Positions 45,443 to 55,640 of a DNA stretch of 64,000 bases are shown one piece after another. The DNA is from Phocoena phocoena (lineage: Eukaryota > Chordata > Mammalia > Artiodactyla > Phocoenidae): contig NC_089240.1 of assembly GCF_963924675.1 (NCBI RefSeq), forward strand, positions 501,001 to 565,000. The letters are read 5' to 3'. The stretch's first letter is position 1, and every line of letters starts with the position of its first letter. A program made the translations under genes and the position numbers. The notes under the pieces are model-generated. The model made no database searches, was not told where the DNA came from, and saw only the letters and a list, made by a program, of their open reading frames with translations.

Positions 45443-45567
45443 TTTTACTTTATTTTATTTGTGAGTGTAACTGGTTGGGTTTTTTATTATTTTGTTTTAT
45501 TTTTTAATTTAAGAATAGTTGGCTTACAATGCTGTGTTAGCTTCAGGTGTACAGCAAAGTGATTCAG

Positions 45568-45600
<33 letters not shown>

Positions 45601-45760
45601 GGCTCTTTTTCAGATCCTTTTCCATTATAGGTCATTACAAGATATTGAACCCAGTCCCCTGTGCTCTACGTGCGTCCCTGTCGTTTATGTATTTCATGCA
45701 TAGTAGCGTGTGTCTGTTCGTCACAAACTCCTAACTTATCCCTCCACCCAACCTCTGACA
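45443..45760 (-). mobile_element. L1 3' end, antisense, with (TG)n expansion
   Basis: L1 3' UTR on the minus strand: GCTTCAGGTGTACAGCAAAG near 45540, then a (TG)n run at 45569-45596 that replaces the usual TA-rich segment, CCATTATAGGTCATTACAAG near 45622, and CCTAACTTATCCCTCCACC near 45731. Confidence 0.85.
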
Positions 45761-45837
45761 TTTTAAAACAGTTCACTTCCAAATCTTTTATGGCCTTTAG
45801 AAACAGGGCTTGTACTATCTTTTAAAAGTGATATGCC

Positions 45838-45895
45838 AACTAACACAACATTGTAAATCAACTATACCCCAATAAAAAATTTTTTAAGTGAAAAA
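45838..45895 (+). mobile_element. 58-bp L1 insertion (extreme 5' truncation)
   Basis: Only the last bases of the L1 3' UTR (TAACACAACATTGTAAATC, then CCCCAATAAAA) and a short A-rich tail are present. A 15-bp target duplication with one mismatch brackets it: AAAAGTGATATGCCA at 45823-45837 and AAAAGTGATATTCCA at 45896-45910. It is therefore a genuine separate insertion, not a deletion remnant. Confidence 0.88.
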
Positions 45896-45910
45896 AAAAG
45901 TGATATTCCA

Positions 45911-46185
45911 AAGTTTGTAGAATTAAAACGTGCATTATGCATTTCATTCCTTTGAATAAGCAGGGCTGGATTTCTTTCCTCGGCGTGTTTGCAGGGTGAT
46001 AACTTGAAGACACTCTAAAGGTTGCCTTCGTGCTCTTGAATCCTTCTTGTGGCTTTTAGGAGGGGCCCCCAATGTGGGGGACCGGGGCCGAGGGCCTGCA
46101 GATGGTGAAAAGATCTGACCCCATCTGGTCGTGGCTGGTTGGTTTGTAGGACAGTCATGGCCATCTCTTGGAGTAAACACTTGGC
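45911..46185. other. Unique sequence
   Basis: No recognised feature. Confidence 0.4.
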
Positions 46186-46189
46186 ATTA

Positions 46190-46520
46190 GAAAATCTAGG
46201 TGTGGCATTTAAACACAGGGGCAGGGAATACACGGAGGATAAGATCGATTAACTTAGAAGTGGAGACAGACAAGGCTCTTGGAACGCAGATAGGAGAAGA
46301 GACTGGGTTATTTACTCAAAATACGGACTTTTGTTTTTCTTTTATTCCCAGGGTCCTAATGGGATGGATTTCTCGAATACAACCTGAGGCCGCAATCACT
46401 GATTATTCATCAAATAATTATTCCAGGTGCGTCCAGGGCCACGTTTATATTTGAAATATAATTTTGACGTGAGGCGGTGATGGCATGATAATGAATCTCA
46501 CTTTGCCTGAAATCCCATAA
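46190..46520. promoter_or_regulatory. Conserved-noncoding-element candidate
   Basis: Unique DNA with GATTATTCATCAAATAATTA from 46401 and a CRE-like TGACGTGA at 46465-46472. AGATCGATTAACTTAG lies near 46242, and further AT-rich words reach about 46510. No repeat signature explains it. Confidence 0.4.
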
Positions 46521-47085
46521 CCGCCCCCACTGTGGAACCCCCTGAGAGGACGCTCCTCGCTCAGCTTGAGGGTTTTATATTTTGGAGAACCCTGAGTTCC
46601 TCCTCACTCTGTATGCAAAGTCTCATGTATGTTTGTGGATGAAAAAAAAAAAAAAAACTTACATCGATTTTTTTTTAAGTGAGAAGTAATGTCTTCCTTC
46701 TTCTAAAAATCACTCCCTAGAAAATTATCCCTATTTTGCTCTCTTTTCCCATATTGATAAATGTGGGAGCCACTTATGGATTCCCCACCATCCTGCCCCG
46801 GCTTTAATGTTGTAAAGCACGGGAGTTGCTTCAGGATCAAGGACTGGGGGGACATCTTATTGGGAGCCTGCCTTCCTCTACCATCTCTGAGCTTCCTCCT
46901 GACACAGAGGAAAAGAAGTTCCCTCCTGGCAACCCCTCCCCACAAGCCTGGCAGAAGGAGCAGGGTCTCCCCCAGCACAGAGAGCATCTCCCGGCGAGAG
47001 GACCCCAGCACAACAGCAGGACTGCCTACCCTCGTGGACCCTTCCTCTCTAAGACTCTGAACACACCACCCCTCCCCCTCCCCCA
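46521..47085. other. Unique sequence
   Basis: No repeat or exon recognised. A15 and T9 runs lie at about 46643 and 46668. Confidence 0.4.
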
Positions 47086-47347
47086 GCAGAGTCACCAGAT
47101 AAAACACAGGACACCCAGGGAGGTCTGAACTTCAGAGAAACAGAAACAAAGTGTTGTACATCCCCAGGATACCACGTTAAACTCACATTTCAAAAGAAAA
47201 CAAAAAAATTTTAAGGGTAAGTATATCCCAAATATTGCCGGGGATATACTTATACTTTAAAAAAGTTTTTTTTTCTTTGTTTCTATAACATTCAAAGGTA
47301 ACTGGGCATTGCTGTATTTTTTCATTGCTAAATCCGGCAATTTGACC
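47086..47347. mobile_element. Fold-back MITE (palindromic DNA-transposon derivative)
   Basis: The two halves are diverged inverted copies. CACCAGATAAAACACAGGAC near 47092 pairs with GTATTTTTTCATTGCTAAATC near 47313. At the centre, AAGTATATCCC (47219-47229) and GGGATATACTT (47241-47251) are perfect 11-bp arms around an 11-bp loop. The left half has an extra insertion of about 30 bp. I recognise this as a common mammalian palindromic element but do not name the family. Confidence 0.75.
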
Positions 47348-50300
47348 CAAGAGCCCCTCGAAAGGAGGGGCATGTTCTGGTCCCTTTGATAAAAGGATGT
47401 CCAGAGATGGCTGAGGGGATAGCCCATGTCTGATCAGACACCTACTCTCACCTTAGAAAATGCCTCTTGACAGGGAGGATTTCTTACTTACCTCCTCTGA
47501 CCTCCAGTGAGTCTGGGAGCAATTTGCTTACATGAAATAAATGAACTTCAGCATCTGATCCGGACATTCGGGGCTACTCTAGGTCCTGGGATGGAGCCCA
47601 CGCAGTGTTTCCCTGGGATCCCCTGTCTTCGTGAAATTTGCTGAAGAGTGTTTTCCTGCCTCTGGTGAGGACGTTAAGTCTGCAGGCTCCTTCTGTTTCA
47701 GCATCCCCTCTGTGACGAGCGATGGATTCCCTACATACCTATTTTATTTTTGTAACTTTGCCTGCTTTTCCCTAAATCGATTCCCCCAAAAGCAAACCCT
47801 CGGCCCCCATACCTCCCCCATCTTCCGCAGAGCTGGTACCCGAGGGCTCCGGTCAGAACGTAGAAAGCAGCTATGCCTGTCAGCAGTGAGGAAGCTGCTT
47901 GTCCCAGAAGGCCACCCCATGTGCAGAGTTTCTGAGGCACCAGGGAATATTCTGGAACTGTGCTCTTAAGACCCAACTGGAAACCAAGTCAAAGGAATCA
48001 GTAACTTCGTGTTCAAGACATATGATTTTCAGTATCCTGAGAATTGGGGTGAAGTTCCCAATCATAAAAGGATGCAAACATTTAAGGAGGGGGCCATCTT
48101 GTCCCTGGAACACAGACCACAGTCAAGGAATCCTAAAAACCAACAGCCTCCCGGACAGCGGCCGTGGAGGTCTCTCACAGACTGCATCTCCACAAATCCC
48201 ACCTTCCAACTCCCTCTTTTTCACTCACTGCGTTTGGTATTCCTCAGGACTCCCGGCGGTATTTCATCGCTTTTATCTGCTCTTTCTGCTGTTCATGTGG
48301 ACGCTCCAGTAACTCACAAAACACGAAAAGAGCCATGTTGAGCTCCGCAGCCGTGAAGCCGGATTAGTCCTACCTGCTGGGGGTTATGCCAGCACACACG
48401 GCCGTAAGCATGTGCCTCGTCACACCCGGAGCAATCCCAGCCCCGCCGGATGCTCGGGGGCGGCCACGCGGGGGAAAATCGGTTCTGTAATATCTGCGAG
48501 TCTGAGAGACTCAAGGCTTCGCAGTTTGAGCCCACCTGGTCATTCATCCACCCCGCAAAGCACACAGCTAACAGGGAAACAACACACCATGCCTGAAACC
48601 GCTCTGAAAGGGAAGGGTGGGCGCTGAGGAACCAGGTTCCTGAAGACTCTCCACCGCAAGAGAGGCTGCATCTTAAGACCTTTCATAGACGAGAGTCAGT
48701 TTAACCCCAAAAGGACCGTTTCCTTGTAGGAAACAGGACTGTAAACTTAGAATCCACCTTTCCTGGGCTTCGGGGTGAAAGACAACAACATCTCAAGTTG
48801 CATTTCACGGAGAAAATTTCTCATTTCTGCAGAGGGTCCCTCGGTTTTTTTTTCAGGGGTGAGACTCCTGTTACCCCAGAAATATTTAAACTTTCTCCCC
48901 AGAAAGTAGGCGGAGAACAGCAGCCAGGGTGAGAGAAAGGATGGCAGAATTCTCACATGGCTTTTTGAAGGCATTTTTGGAATTTCATGAAGTGGAAACA
49001 CTGACTGGATGTTTCCTCTTTAAGGCGGGGATCTGTCCATCGTGAGAGTTGCTTCTGAGGCAAGTTTCAGGAAAGAACACCGTTTCCACCAGGCGCCCTC
49101 CTTCTTTGGCAGCTAAATCAACATCGACTGTTTTCACCTAGGGTGGAAGTCCACACCCAGCCCAGATCTGAAGGGTTGCCTATACTGCAGGTGGCAAAGT
49201 CTCTCTGTGGTCGCCGACCTTGAAAGATAATGGTCTCTTGTGCTTTACAATATTTGTGGTCAGATATTTCACCGATTTTTATGTCAAATGCACCACCTCC
49301 ATACCACGTGCATCTTTGACAATTAGTTATTCGATCGTGATGGTGGTTTCTGCTTTGGTCCCTCTGTCCCTTTCCTTTCATGGGCCAAGCAACGCTCCTT
49401 AGTAAACGTTTTTCTGAGTTTCAGCCCGAGCTGAGCAGACGAGTATGTCAAGTCTAAACACGTCGGGAGTAAATCTACATTTTATATTTTTTCCTTAATG
49501 ATTTTTTTAAGCCAGAGGAGAGAATAAAGAAGGCAAGGCAAATGGTGGAAACTCTGATTTCCTTTTTTTTTTTTTTTTTTCACCTGAGTTTGCTATTCAG
49601 ACATGTGGCCCCAACACCAGAGGAAGTAAGATAAATCTGAAAATGTGTGTTATTCGGACTCAATATTCTTGCACTTTGATTTATACCCAACAAGATATTA
49701 ATTCTACCTCCTCTGTGGTATTGCCTTGGACATTGCCTGGCAGAGTTGGAATCTGGCAATAAACGAAATATTGAGAAAGGATGCAAAAATGAGTCTGAAC
49801 ATGGGATTGCTGTTGTTGAGTGGAGCCGTGGTGTCCTACCTGGTGCTGGAGTTTTCCAGAAACCGGGTTGTGCCTTTATTGTATGTGTCATCGTCCCTGG
49901 AGCCCAAGGCCGCCCTGATGCTCCTCCAGGTGGATGACAGCCAAGTTGGGGTACAGCCTTTCTCTCGGGGGACTCCCCAAGCGTCCAGGCACAACGTCTG
50001 CATCCTGGGTCTCACCCGCTGCACTGGGTCTGGAAGCCTCTGTTCCTGGTCCCGCGAGCGAAGGGGAATTAACTTCTGAGCTTCATGCACTGAGGATGTG
50101 TTTGCAGGCCCGGGAGCCTACCCAGCCCCTAGGCTCCGAAAGATGAGGCAGAATGTGTGGCTCAGAGACAGGGTGCGCACCCTTCCCCAGAAAGCAGACA
50201 GGAGTGGAGGCCGTATGCATGGCCACGTCTCATGTACATCAGTCAAACTGGACCCTCAGCAAAAGCTCCTGGAAAACGCATGTCGTGAAGAATGCATGAC

Positions 50301-50449
50301 GCCAAGAGTCTGCAGGGCGTCTGAGGTGTGAGCAATGCATGGCGTGGCTGCGGGCCGCTCCATCGCCCGCCGGATATGGGCAGCATTGCAGGAGAAGCGT
50401 CTGACCCTTCCTGGGGACTCGGGTGATCAGGGAGATAGATGTGTCACTC
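47348..50449. other. Long unique stretch
   Basis: No repeat family or exon that I can support across about 3.1 kb. Frames up to 137 codons (47899-48312, plus) overlap others on both strands. AT-rich parts at 49220-49380, 49440-49560 and 49630-49720 have CNE-like composition. A T20 run sits near 49563. Confidence 0.4.
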
Positions 50450-50465
50450 TGGAAACGAGACTCTT

Positions 50466-50560
50466 TTTTATTTTTTTTCTTTTACATCTTATTTGGAGTA
50501 TAATTGCTTTACAATGGTGTGTTAGTTTCTGCTGTATAACAAAGTGAATCAGTTCTACAA
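50466..50560 (-). mobile_element. 95-bp L1 insertion, antisense, with perfect target duplication
   Basis: Only the end of the L1 3' UTR is present: a T-rich tail at 50466-50485, GGAGTATAATTGCTTTACAA near 50495, and AACAAAGTGAATCAGTTCTA near 50538. A perfect 16-bp duplication TGGAAACGAGACTCTT flanks it at 50450-50465 and 50561-50576. This is one of the cleanest insertion signatures in the window. Confidence 0.96.
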
Positions 50561-50576
50561 TGGAAACGAGACTCTT

Positions 50577-50831
50577 GACTCTTCTCTAACGCTGAGATGT
50601 TGTGGGTTCTCCCCCCACCCCATGGAGGCTGGGGCAATATTGCATGAGGAAAATGTCTGGGAGAGAAAATTGTTTTCAGCGGTCCTGGGCACCATTTGAA
50701 TATTAAAGAGGGAGTCTGTGCTGCGTGGGTCTGCAATCTTTCTGTTGAAGGTTTCAAGAGGAGCCCTGCCAAGCAGAGGGCCTGCTGTTGGGGTTCAGGA
50801 AGATGAGCTTTGGGGGTCAGGGAGAAGCACC
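50577..50831. other. Unique sequence
   Basis: No recognised feature. Confidence 0.4.
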
Positions 50832-50884
50832 CGCGCACGTACGCGCGCACAGACACACGCACACACACACACACACACACACTA
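50832..50884. repeat. Alternating purine-pyrimidine tract with (AC)n
   Basis: CGCGCACGTACGCGCGCAC at 50832-50850 is followed, after an AG step, by (AC)n to 50884. The CG-rich half is unusual next to a CA microsatellite and has Z-DNA-forming composition. Confidence 0.9.
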
Positions 50885-51850
50885 GTTGCATTGCTCACAC
50901 CAACACCATTCTTCCTTTTAAGTCAGTTTCCTGCTCTTGTAGAAAGGAAAAGTAGAAACCAGGCGTGAGGATGAATTACATTAGTTCATTCCCTCCAGTT
51001 CCATTTATCAAGAAAAAGAATGACCATTCCCGAGCAGAAGAGGAATCACCCTTTGGGACGATTTTATTCACGATTTCTTTCATAGCTGGGTTTCCACCTC
51101 CTTGGAGGAAAATTACTTGAAGGTTGTTTTTGTTGTTATAATTGTTTTTGCCTACTTTCCCCCTTGCTGGGTCCACGGTGCAAAGGAAAACTACATTGGG
51201 ATGAAATTGGGGTTTTTAGCAAGGACCAGAAGAAGTATGCTTGTGTGTCCATGGGGGAGGAGGGTATCTGAATACTCCCTCTGGTTGGCTGTCATCGGCT
51301 CACCCCAGAATGAAGCGGCTTGGTGCTACACCACCTAATTAAGGGCAAGGTTTTATTGCCTGCCCTTAAAGAGCCAGCCCTTGAAAATGTCATGAAACAG
51401 TCAGGCACCCACCAGGCGCTGGACTTCTAGAGGCACGAATGCCACGCAGTGTTCCAGACCTGCTCCCTTTCCTACTCGTCTGCTCCCCAGCCCCCCGGGC
51501 ATGCATTTGGAAAACTGAAAAGTCCTCTCCTCTCTGTTGCAAAGGAGCTTCTTCTCTGGAAGAGCCATGGAGGACCTCCTCAAAATTAGCTTTTCTTTTC
51601 CCCAGGTTCCCCTGCCTTTATTATGCCACACAGAAGGCAAGAATCAGAAAATGTCCCAAATTGGTGCAGATATGTTTATCATCGGAAGCTGCCTTGGCCA
51701 ACAAGAAGATGATCTGTTTGTAAACATGCAAGGTGGCATCTCGGGAAAGCGTGTGCACCTTCAAGCAGGAGCCGACACGCGGGTCTGGCCACCGGGATTC
51801 CGTTCTGAGAGCGATGCCCTGTTTCCCGGCCGGGGTATCCGCCTGTGAGC
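50885..51850. other. Unique sequence
   Basis: No repeat or exon recognised. Frames of 94-103 codons at 51439-51848 overlap in two phases and lack domains. Confidence 0.4.
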
Positions 51851-51854
51851 AGGT

Positions 51855-52010
51855 GGTCAGCTTGACAGGCAAAATGTTAGGACGAAACAAATGATACGTA
51901 TAAATTATTTGCGAGCTCAAGTAACGACAATTTGACTTTTTATGAGCCTGTAACAATGTCCCCAGGGATGCGTGTGCGAATTTCTGGAGATCATTGCATT
52001 TTCATAGCCT
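51855..52010. promoter_or_regulatory. Possible conserved noncoding block
   Basis: AT-rich unique DNA with TATAAATTATTTGCGAGC near 51898, TAACGACAATTTGAC near 51922 and GTAACAATGTCCCC near 51950 (SOX-like ACAATG). Confidence 0.3.
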
Positions 52011-52550
52011 TGGACAGGCTGGAAGGTGCTGCTTTAGGTTTTGAATGTCTCCACTCATAAATAAGAGCCATTTTTTTTCTTTTTAATGTCTGATTTTTTT
52101 TATTTGCATGAAATATGTATATTCTAATCCGCTCTGAGAAGTCTTCAAGGGGGCTTTTTTGGCATGAAATTTGGACTCTGCTGCTTTGAGAAACGTCTCC
52201 GGTGCCAGAGTCCAGAGCACCTTATCAAAGCTTCGAGCTTCTGTGTGCTCCTGGCTGTCTGAAGACAGGTTTACAGAACTAAGATGCTCTAGGGGGTGAG
52301 GGTGATTTATTCCAGAACAACTGGGGTGAGCCATGCTACTCTGTCTTCCAGCTGCAGGTAAGGACCATGGACAGGGCAGCTGGACTCCACACCAGCCTAG
52401 AACCACGCTTGCTGTCTTCACCGAGAAGTTGTATTTCCAATCCAACTGATGGGAAAACTTAGCACGTGCAGAACAGGAAGCCTTTCCCCTCTGTGGAGGA
52501 GGGAGGTGGAGACTGAGGCTTGGAACTTTGAGGGTCAAGACATGTAGGTG
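52011..52550. other. Unique sequence
   Basis: No repeat or exon recognised. The 167-codon minus-strand frame at 52083-52586 runs into the next LTR and has no domain. Confidence 0.4.
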
Positions 52551-52554
52551 CTGC

Positions 52555-53003
52555 ACTTGTTTCATGTAACAAAGTACCACAAACATATGGGATTAACTTG
52601 TGGGATTAAACAACAGAAATTCATCCTCTGTCATATCTGTAGAACAGACGTCTGAGGTCAAGGTGTCCCAGGGCCATGCTCCCTCCAGAGGCTCCAGAGG
52701 AGGGTCCTTCCCGCCTCTTCCAGCTTCTGGGGGCTCCAGTCATCCCTGGGTATGTGGCCACCTCCCTCCCGTCTCTGCCTCTGTCTTCAAGGGGCTTCTC
52801 CTCTATGTCTGGGTCTCTCCTCTTCTGTGTCTTAGAAGGACCCGGTCATTGGATGTAGGGCCATCCTCATCCAGGAGGACCTCATCTCAGACCCTTCCCT
52901 TCATCACCTCTGCAAGGACCCTCTTCCCAAATAAAGTCACATTCACAGCGACCTGGGTTAGGACATGGGCATATCGTTTTGGAGAACACAATTCAACCAA
53001 CAA
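52555..53003 (-). mobile_element. MaLR (MLT1-like) solo LTR, antisense
   Basis: Landmarks are ACAAAGTACCACAAACATATG near 52569, GTCTGAGGTCAAGGTGTCC near 52650, CCTCTTCCAGCTTCTGGGGG near 52715, GGTCATTGGATGTAGGGCC near 52844, and CACAATTCAACC near 52987. It is close in sequence to the LTRs at 4.2 and 12.3 kb. Confidence 0.85.
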
Positions 53004-53048
53004 GGTGTGTAATTGAAGAAGACCTCTGATTTTTTAAAAAATGAAGTG

Positions 53049-53103
53049 AATTCTTTCTTCCTTTCTTTCTTTCTCTCTCTCTCTCTTTCTTTCATTCTTT
53101 CTT

Positions 53104-53152
<49 letters not shown>

Positions 53153-53158
53153 CTTTTT
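53049..53158 (+). repeat. (CTTT)n/(CT)n pyrimidine microsatellite
   Basis: Alternating CTTT and CT blocks run for about 110 bp, including a long pure CT run near 53110-53148. Confidence 0.95.
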
Positions 53159-53455
53159 TGCAGGATTAGGCAGGGTGTCTGAGACAGATGAGACCAAGCA
53201 GGGATGAGAAAGCCCAGAATAGGTGGTGATATCAATGCTGGTGTCTGAAGCAGCAGGTTCGTGGTTGGGGAGGGGTCAAATATGGTACACGCCCAAAGGT
53301 CAAAGGGCTAAGTTGAAGGTGATTTCAATGGCCAACGCTTGAACAATTTGAGTGACCAAGTAAATAATGATTTATGGAATAAAGTGAAAATCTATGAGTC
53401 TGAAAAAAAAATCTGTGAGTCTGTACTAATAAAAATGAACAATTGAAAATGTAAG
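53159..53455. other. Unique sequence
   Basis: A short imperfect duplication occurs at 53386-53425 (AAAATCTATGAGTCTG and AAAATCTGTGAGTCTG). No repeat family is recognised. Confidence 0.4.
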
Positions 53456-53459
53456 TAAA

Positions 53460-53910
53460 TGGACAGGAAGGGTCAACTCTTTGCTAAAGGACATTTCCTT
53501 TCATTAATAGATGCGGAAACAAAGGAGGGGAATTTTGAAGAGATGTATTGCATGTGGGTTCAACGCTTCCTCAAATGGAGCATGCATAAATGAATGGGCC
53601 GGCTGACAGTGAATATCCTGGTCATCGGTGGGATACGAGGGATGAAGGGAGAAGAATTTAAGTCTCGGACTGGAATCATGGGAAAGTGACCAGGCAAATC
53701 CCAGACAGCAGAGAGCTGGGAAATAGAGTTCATTTCAGAGGCTTAATGAAAGATTTGTCGTTTCTCTTGTCCCAATAAACAGGCATTAGTTCCAATATTA
53801 TGATGAGTAAGCTGCAATGCTTTGTCTTTGGAGGGCACTGTCGAGGTTTCAAAGGGTCTTTTTCAGTAGCATTGTGAATTTCCAAATGAGAATGTAGATG
53901 CTGCATGAGA
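53460..53910. promoter_or_regulatory. Conserved-noncoding-element candidate
   Basis: Non-repetitive AT-rich blocks: TTTCATTAATAGATGCGG near 53499, GGAGCATGCATAAATGAATG near 53577, and a long stretch at 53740-53900 with CAGGCATTAGTTCCAATATT near 53780. The smooth composition lacks repeat decay. The regulatory role is inferred. Confidence 0.35.
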
Positions 53911-54261
53911 CAAGCGGGAGGTGGTGTTTCTGATTACTGTTTTACAGCCAAGGAGACGTGGGTGAACGTTAGCGGGGGCTCCCTGCAGAGGACTCCCTGA
54001 GTGGTTCTCCAGGGAGCTGGATGGGGGTCAAACCTCCCTCCTGTCAGTTCTGTGATCTCCTGGGACAGGGTGGAGGTGGAGAGGGTACCTTCTGGGTGGG
54101 CGCCATCTGGGCAGCCTCTCCAGTAGCCCCGTGGATGGAGTGAGGGACAGTCAGGTCTGGACAGGACAGACCTGGGGACGTTGGGGCCTTCCCCACGGTA
54201 AGCTGACTTCTCATCAAAGACACGGAGAGCTCACTTTCATCTGGAGTTAACACCCTGCATC
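53911..54261. other. Unique sequence
   Basis: No repeat or exon recognised. Confidence 0.4.
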
Positions 54262-54274
54262 AGGATATTACTTC

Positions 54275-54910
54275 ATTTTTTTTTTTTAATAAAAGCTTTG
54301 TTGAGATGTAATTCACATATCGTAAAATCCCCCCATGTTAAAGTGTACAATTCAGTGATTTTCCCCCCCTAGGATTGTAATACATCTTTTTTCAGTTATA
54401 CATATACATGTATCTATTCTTTTTCAAATTCTTTTCCCATTTAGGTTGTTACATAATATTGAGCAAAGTTCCCTATGCTATGGTCCCAAAGGTTACATGC
54501 ACCCAATGTTCATTGCAGCACTGTTTACAACGGCCAAGACATGGAAGCCACCTAAATGTCTATCGACAGAGGAATGGATAAAGAGGATGTGGTCCATGTA
54601 TACAATGGAATATGACTCAGCCATTAAAAAGAATGAAATAATGCCATTTGCAGCAACATGGATGGACCTCGAGATTGTCATACGGAGTGAAGCGTCAGAC
54701 AGAGAAAGGGAAATATTGTGTGATGTTGCTTATATGCGGAATCTAAAAAAAATGATACAAATGAACTTATCTCCAAAACAGAAACAGACCCACAGACTTA
54801 GAGAACGAACTCGTGGTTACCAAAGGGGAGAGTGGCGGCGGGGGGAGGGATAGTTATGGAGTTTGGGATTGACATGTACACACCGCTACATGTAAAATGG
54901 ATAACCAACA
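54275..54910 (-). mobile_element. Chimeric L1 insertion with 5' inversion
   Basis: The whole 636 bp is bracketed by a perfect 13-bp duplication AGGATATTACTTC (54262-54274 and 54911-54923). From the left: a T run (tail), an antisense old-L1 3' end at about 54288-54372 (TTGAGATGTAATTCACATATC), and antisense cetartiodactyl L1 3' UTR at about 54390-54483. Then sense L1 ORF2 end and 3' UTR start runs at about 54488-54910. The last two parts abut on the L1 template, a twin-primed inversion. The older L1 tail inside the duplication suggests a 3' transduction or read-through. Confidence 0.85.
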
Positions 54911-54923
54911 AGGATATTACTTC

Positions 54924-55475
54924 TTAACTGAACTAACTTCTGAATTCCTCTCCAGCGATGTCATGCGCTCACCTGTGACCAGATACTAGGCTGAGAAATT
55001 AGCTCTTCAAAGAGGGGGGATACATATTCCATTTACCGTGTTTCCCATTGAGCTTGGAGCTCTACATGGTTACGTGATGGAGGACTCTCATTCAGCATAA
55101 CGTTTCCTCGGCGTACGTGTGTGTCTAAATAAGACCCCTCAGAATGTCTGGCACTCAGGTGATGACGCTGAACTGTAAGGGGTCTGGGATGGACCATTAT
55201 TTTGGTAATGAAACTAAATACCGAGTCTGAAAAAGCTAACCCCCGAACCCAAGGCTTTCCTCTTCTCTTCTGAGCGATGCAACCAAAAAAAAAAAAAAAA
55301 AAAAAACAGGTTTTGCTTCCTTTATGTGGACGCGCGGACGCGCACACAGGTCGAGGCCAGAAGTGCCAAGCACTGTACATCCTGAGATGAGACAATGGAG
55401 TTTGCACTTGTGAAAAATCAGGAAGGGACTTTGGTGCTTGGATTTACCCACCAAAAGGTGACTAATACCCTGGCG
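54924..55475. other. Unique sequence
   Basis: No repeat or exon recognised. An A22 run lies at 55285-55306. Confidence 0.4.
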
Positions 55476-55479
55476 ACCT

Positions 55480-55640
55480 TGCTTTTATTCACAACCTGAA
55501 GCGGCCCCATTAATTACCTGCTTCTCTCTCCTTAAAAGGACTTAGGCTATTAAAGCCAATTTATTAGACAGTTAAAATTTAACACTCAAGCCTATGCTTA
55601 TTCTTTTAAATTACGTTTGTAAACGGGAGCCCAAATGGAG
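55480..55640. promoter_or_regulatory. Conserved-noncoding-element candidate
   Basis: Dense AT-rich motif text: CATTAATTACCTG at 55508-55520, GCCAAT near 55555, TTTATTAGACAGTTAAAATT near 55560, and TTCTTTTAAATTACG near 55600. No repeat resemblance. The enhancer role is inferred. Confidence 0.4.

Noticed and set aside
4317..52858. Similar peptides encoded at 4317-4511 (-) and 52676-52858 (+), resembling a shared protein
   Set aside because: Both are translations of the same LTR family, not a gene.
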